Below, one piece after another: positions 6,896 through 8,067 of a stretch of DNA of 8,067 nt. Made by a program: the position numbers and the translations under genes. Under the pieces are notes generated by a model. The model saw nothing but the letters and a program-made list of their open reading frames with translations, was not told the origin of the DNA and ran no database searches. Position 1 is the first letter of the stretch. Each line of letters starts with the position of its first letter. Origin of the DNA: an uncultured bacterium (lineage in GTDB: Bacteria > Bacillota > Clostridia > TANB77 > CAG-508); assembly GCA_905214245.1 (NCBI GenBank), contig CAJMLO010000049.1, positions 1-8,067 of the forward strand, written 5' to 3'.

Positions 6896-6923
6896 GTATG
6901 ATACTAAGTATCATACCCTCCTT
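6896..6923 (-). promoter_or_regulatory. Shine-Dalgarno plus 21-nt perfect palindrome in the SDR leader
   Basis: On the minus strand AAGGAGG (6917-6923) is followed immediately by a perfect palindrome at 6896-6916: arm GTATGATACT, one central base, arm AGTATCATAC. Ten unpaired bases then lead to the ATG at 6885. If the RNA hairpin folds, the functional spacing becomes about 10 nt instead of 31. No U-tract follows in either direction, so it is not a terminator. Alternatives are a dimeric repressor operator, or the cruciform known to assist retrohoming downstream of some DGR variable regions; the pilin stop codon is 41 nt upstream. Confidence 0.6.
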
Positions 6924-6934
6924 ATATTATTGTT

Positions 6935-6989
6935 TGGTCGCTATTAGCGTTCAGGGTTACTTTATGTAAAGTGTGGGCCTGAATGAGTA
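6935..6989 (-). other. Candidate IMH-like invariant 3' segment with small inverted repeat
   Basis: Downstream of the last variable codon the coding strand stays comparatively GC-rich through the invariant C-terminal codons and about 20 nt past the stop, then returns to AT-rich sequence near 6935. The post-stop part contains the inverted repeat CGCTA-T-TAGCG (6939-6949, plus strand). In studied DGRs the initiation-of-mutagenic-homing site sits at the 3' end of the VR and can be followed by a hairpin. Assignment is by position and composition only. Confidence 0.4.
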
Positions 6990-7106
6990 GTTGTCGTCGC
7001 TGCCAGCCGGATCATCGAAGTAACGATCGCTGACTGGACCAGCACCGTAGTAATCACCCCCGCGCCCAAAACGACCATCCGTACCGAAGGCCTCCATTGT
7101 CCACTC
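6957..7106 (-). other. Probable variable region (VR) of a diversity-generating retroelement
   Basis: This is the 3' end of the pilin-like gene, from the GAG codon of 'EWTMEA' to the stop. Hand count gives 65 G/C of 120 in 6961-7080 (about 54%), against 22 of 60 in 7141-7200 and lower elsewhere. Of the 33 codons at 6990-7088, 28 end in C or T, and most encode G, D, Y, F, S, R, A, V or N, as expected from AAC/AAT template codons mutated at A. Coding-strand adenine is scarce there (16 of 99 bases). The flanks (RGG, PA, YSFRP) are the invariant scaffold of CLec-type variable proteins. Boundaries are approximate, since the template repeat is not in the window. Confidence 0.8.
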
Positions 7107-8067
7107 AAAACAATTTCCTGCAAGATCATATATATTTTTTGATACATCTGTGCTAACACTTCCTGTAAGTTCTGGTCTAGATTTTTTAGGTGTTGTTCTT
7201 TGACTATCTCCTATATATCTACACATTGCATCCCACTCACATCCATATGTTAATGTACTTGTTACACTTGTATAGTTATGTTGACTAGCAAAGTTTTTGG
7301 CAAGATATACTGCTCCACTTTGTCCTTCAACTTCACTCGCATCATTCATTGCTTTGCCCCATGGCACATAGTTATATGGAGCTACTCCTTTTTTACATAG
7401 CACTGTTTGCGCTGTTGTAACTTTTGTTCTTAATGTAGTACTATTTACACCAGCTTCAAATCTTCCTATATAAAATCCTCCATATTTTAATACCTGCGTT
7501 TTCATTGTTGTATATTCACTTTCCTCTGTTGAATATCCATTTTCATATGGTTCTGTATAACCTGTATCCAATCCTGTTGTAGGTTGTCCTTTTGTGTTAA
7601 ATTCTGTTCTTGTCAAATCAGCTTCACTTGATACAGGTATCCACACAAATTGATTTCCCATGCTTGTTCCAGAAGCACTCATTGTGTCTCCTTGCTTATC
7701 TGATATAACTAGCCCTGTTGATATATCTCCTCCTACATAATAAAATCCACTTGGAAGTGGCACTGTTCCTCCATTTCCATCTGCTATTGGTGTAACTTGA
7801 CTGCTTGTCCATGTTCCAGGTTTTGCAACTGTTGTTCCAGCTGTAGGATTTTTAGTAGTATTATCTTCATCATACTCAGCCATTTCATTTGCAAGCTGTT
7901 TCATATGTTCATCTTCTGATGTTGAACTATTTTGATATGAATCTCTTGCTTTTTGCGCTCTTTTTATTATTCCATTATCTCCTAGCACTGTATTGATGCT
8001 TACAGTTGCAAGGATTATCAAAACTACAATAGTTACAACAAGCGCAATAAGTGTAATACCACGGCTA
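6957..8067 (-). CDS. Type IV pilin-like protein with C-terminal CLec/FGE-like domain, probable DGR target (5' partial)
   Basis: The reading frame runs off the window edge; 369 residues are visible and no ATG is inside. The true start lies upstream, and a TTG at 8021 is not it, because the conserved motif extends before it. The visible N-terminus RGITLIALVVTIVVLIIL is a prepilin motif: cleavage is expected after Gly, then a hydrophobic helix that anchors in the membrane or packs in a pilus. The usual Glu5 is Ala, as in many Clostridia homologues. A charged helix follows (to about 66), then a Pro/Gly/Thr-rich linker. The C-terminal part resembles the sulfatase-modifying-factor/C-type-lectin fold: NQFVWIPV (138-145), GGFYIGRFEAG (196-206), YDLAGNCFEWTMEA and the end YSFRPTLYIK. 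Residues 327-359 are an apparent hypervariable patch with high GC. The likely role is a surface or pilus-tip ligand-binding protein with a diversified binding face. Confidence 0.87.
   Translation of the reverse strand, partial: SRGITLIALVVTIVVLIILATVSINTVLGDNGIIKRAQKARDSYQNSSTSEDEHMKQLANEMAEYDEDNTTKNPTAGTTVAKPGTWTSSQVTPIADGNGGTVPLPSGFYYVGGDISTGLVISDKQGDTMSASGTSMGNQFVWIPVSSEADLTRTEFNTKGQPTTGLDTGYTEPYENGYSTEESEYTTMKTQVLKYGGFYIGRFEAGVNSTTLRTKVTTAQTVLCKKGVAPYNYVPWGKAMNDASEVEGQSGAVYLAKNFASQHNYTSVTSTLTYGCEWDAMCRYIGDSQRTTPKKSRPELTGSVSTDVSKNIYDLAGNCFEWTMEAFGTDGRFGRGGDYYGAGPVSDRYFDDPAGSDDNYSFRPTLYIK

Noticed and set aside
6896..6916. Palindrome as an intrinsic terminator for the pilin-like gene
   Set aside because: On the minus strand the stem is followed by AAAAAT, and on the plus strand by CCTCC, so neither direction has the required U-tract.
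6957..7106. High-GC 3' end of the pilin gene as a horizontally acquired fragment or assembly chimera
   Set aside because: The frame continues without interruption, the C-terminal residues are the expected fold ending, and the pyrimidine-ending codon pattern is better explained by DGR-type adenine mutagenesis.
6962..7159. Alternative minus-strand 65-codon frame over the variable region
   Set aside because: It overlaps the pilin C-terminus in another frame; the pilin frame carries the conserved CLec end YSFRPTLYIK, which explains the sequence.

Overview
The window is AT-rich, with short intergenic gaps, strong AAGGAG-type ribosome binding sites and near-consensus TTGxxx-N17-TATAAT promoters. 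Together with a YoaR/VanW-type envelope protein, an MgtA-type P-ATPase and a pilin N-terminus of the 'GITLIALVV' kind, this points to a low-GC Firmicute, most likely a Clostridia member (possibly gut-associated). The taxonomic call is inference; there is no rRNA or other marker gene.

Layout. (1) 105-2741 (+): magnesium-type P-ATPase (MgtA family), ending in a perfect 16-bp stem that also terminates the converging gene. (2) 2832-4625 (-): membrane-anchored VanW/G5 envelope protein. (3) A 0.16-kb divergent promoter region, then 4803-5390 (+): a Cro/CI-type repressor with a LexA-like S24 domain that keeps the catalytic Ser but has Arg where the catalytic Lys should be. (4) 5490-6124 (+): a two-gene unit with its own promoter, a stand-alone CBM25/53-like starch/glycogen-binding protein with a basic C-terminal helix and a 52-residue single-pass membrane protein. 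It ends in a second bidirectional terminator. (5) 6151-6885 (-): FabG-like short-chain dehydrogenase whose Shine-Dalgarno lies 31 nt from the ATG, separated from it by a perfect 21-nt palindrome. (6) 6957-8067 (-, 5' end outside the window): a type IV pilin-like protein with a C-terminal formylglycine-generating-enzyme/C-type-lectin-like domain.

The most interesting object is the 3' end of gene 6. Its last ~130 coding bases jump from about 30-37% to about 54% GC. Of the 33 codons at 6990-7088, 28 end in C or T, and the encoded stretch is a string of G, D, Y, F, S, R, A, V and N sitting between the conserved 'EWTMEA' and 'YSFRPTLYIK' segments of a CLec fold. This is the signature of the variable region of a diversity-generating retroelement (DGR), where AAY codons of a template repeat are mutated at adenine. 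No reverse transcriptase, Avd gene or template repeat is in the window, so they must lie beyond position 8067 or elsewhere in the genome. The inferred system is a surface pilin or pseudopilin with a hypervariable lectin-like tip.

The other genes look like ordinary chromosomal housekeeping and envelope functions and show no clear functional tie to the pilin. The dehydrogenase could be co-transcribed with it, because no terminator separates them.
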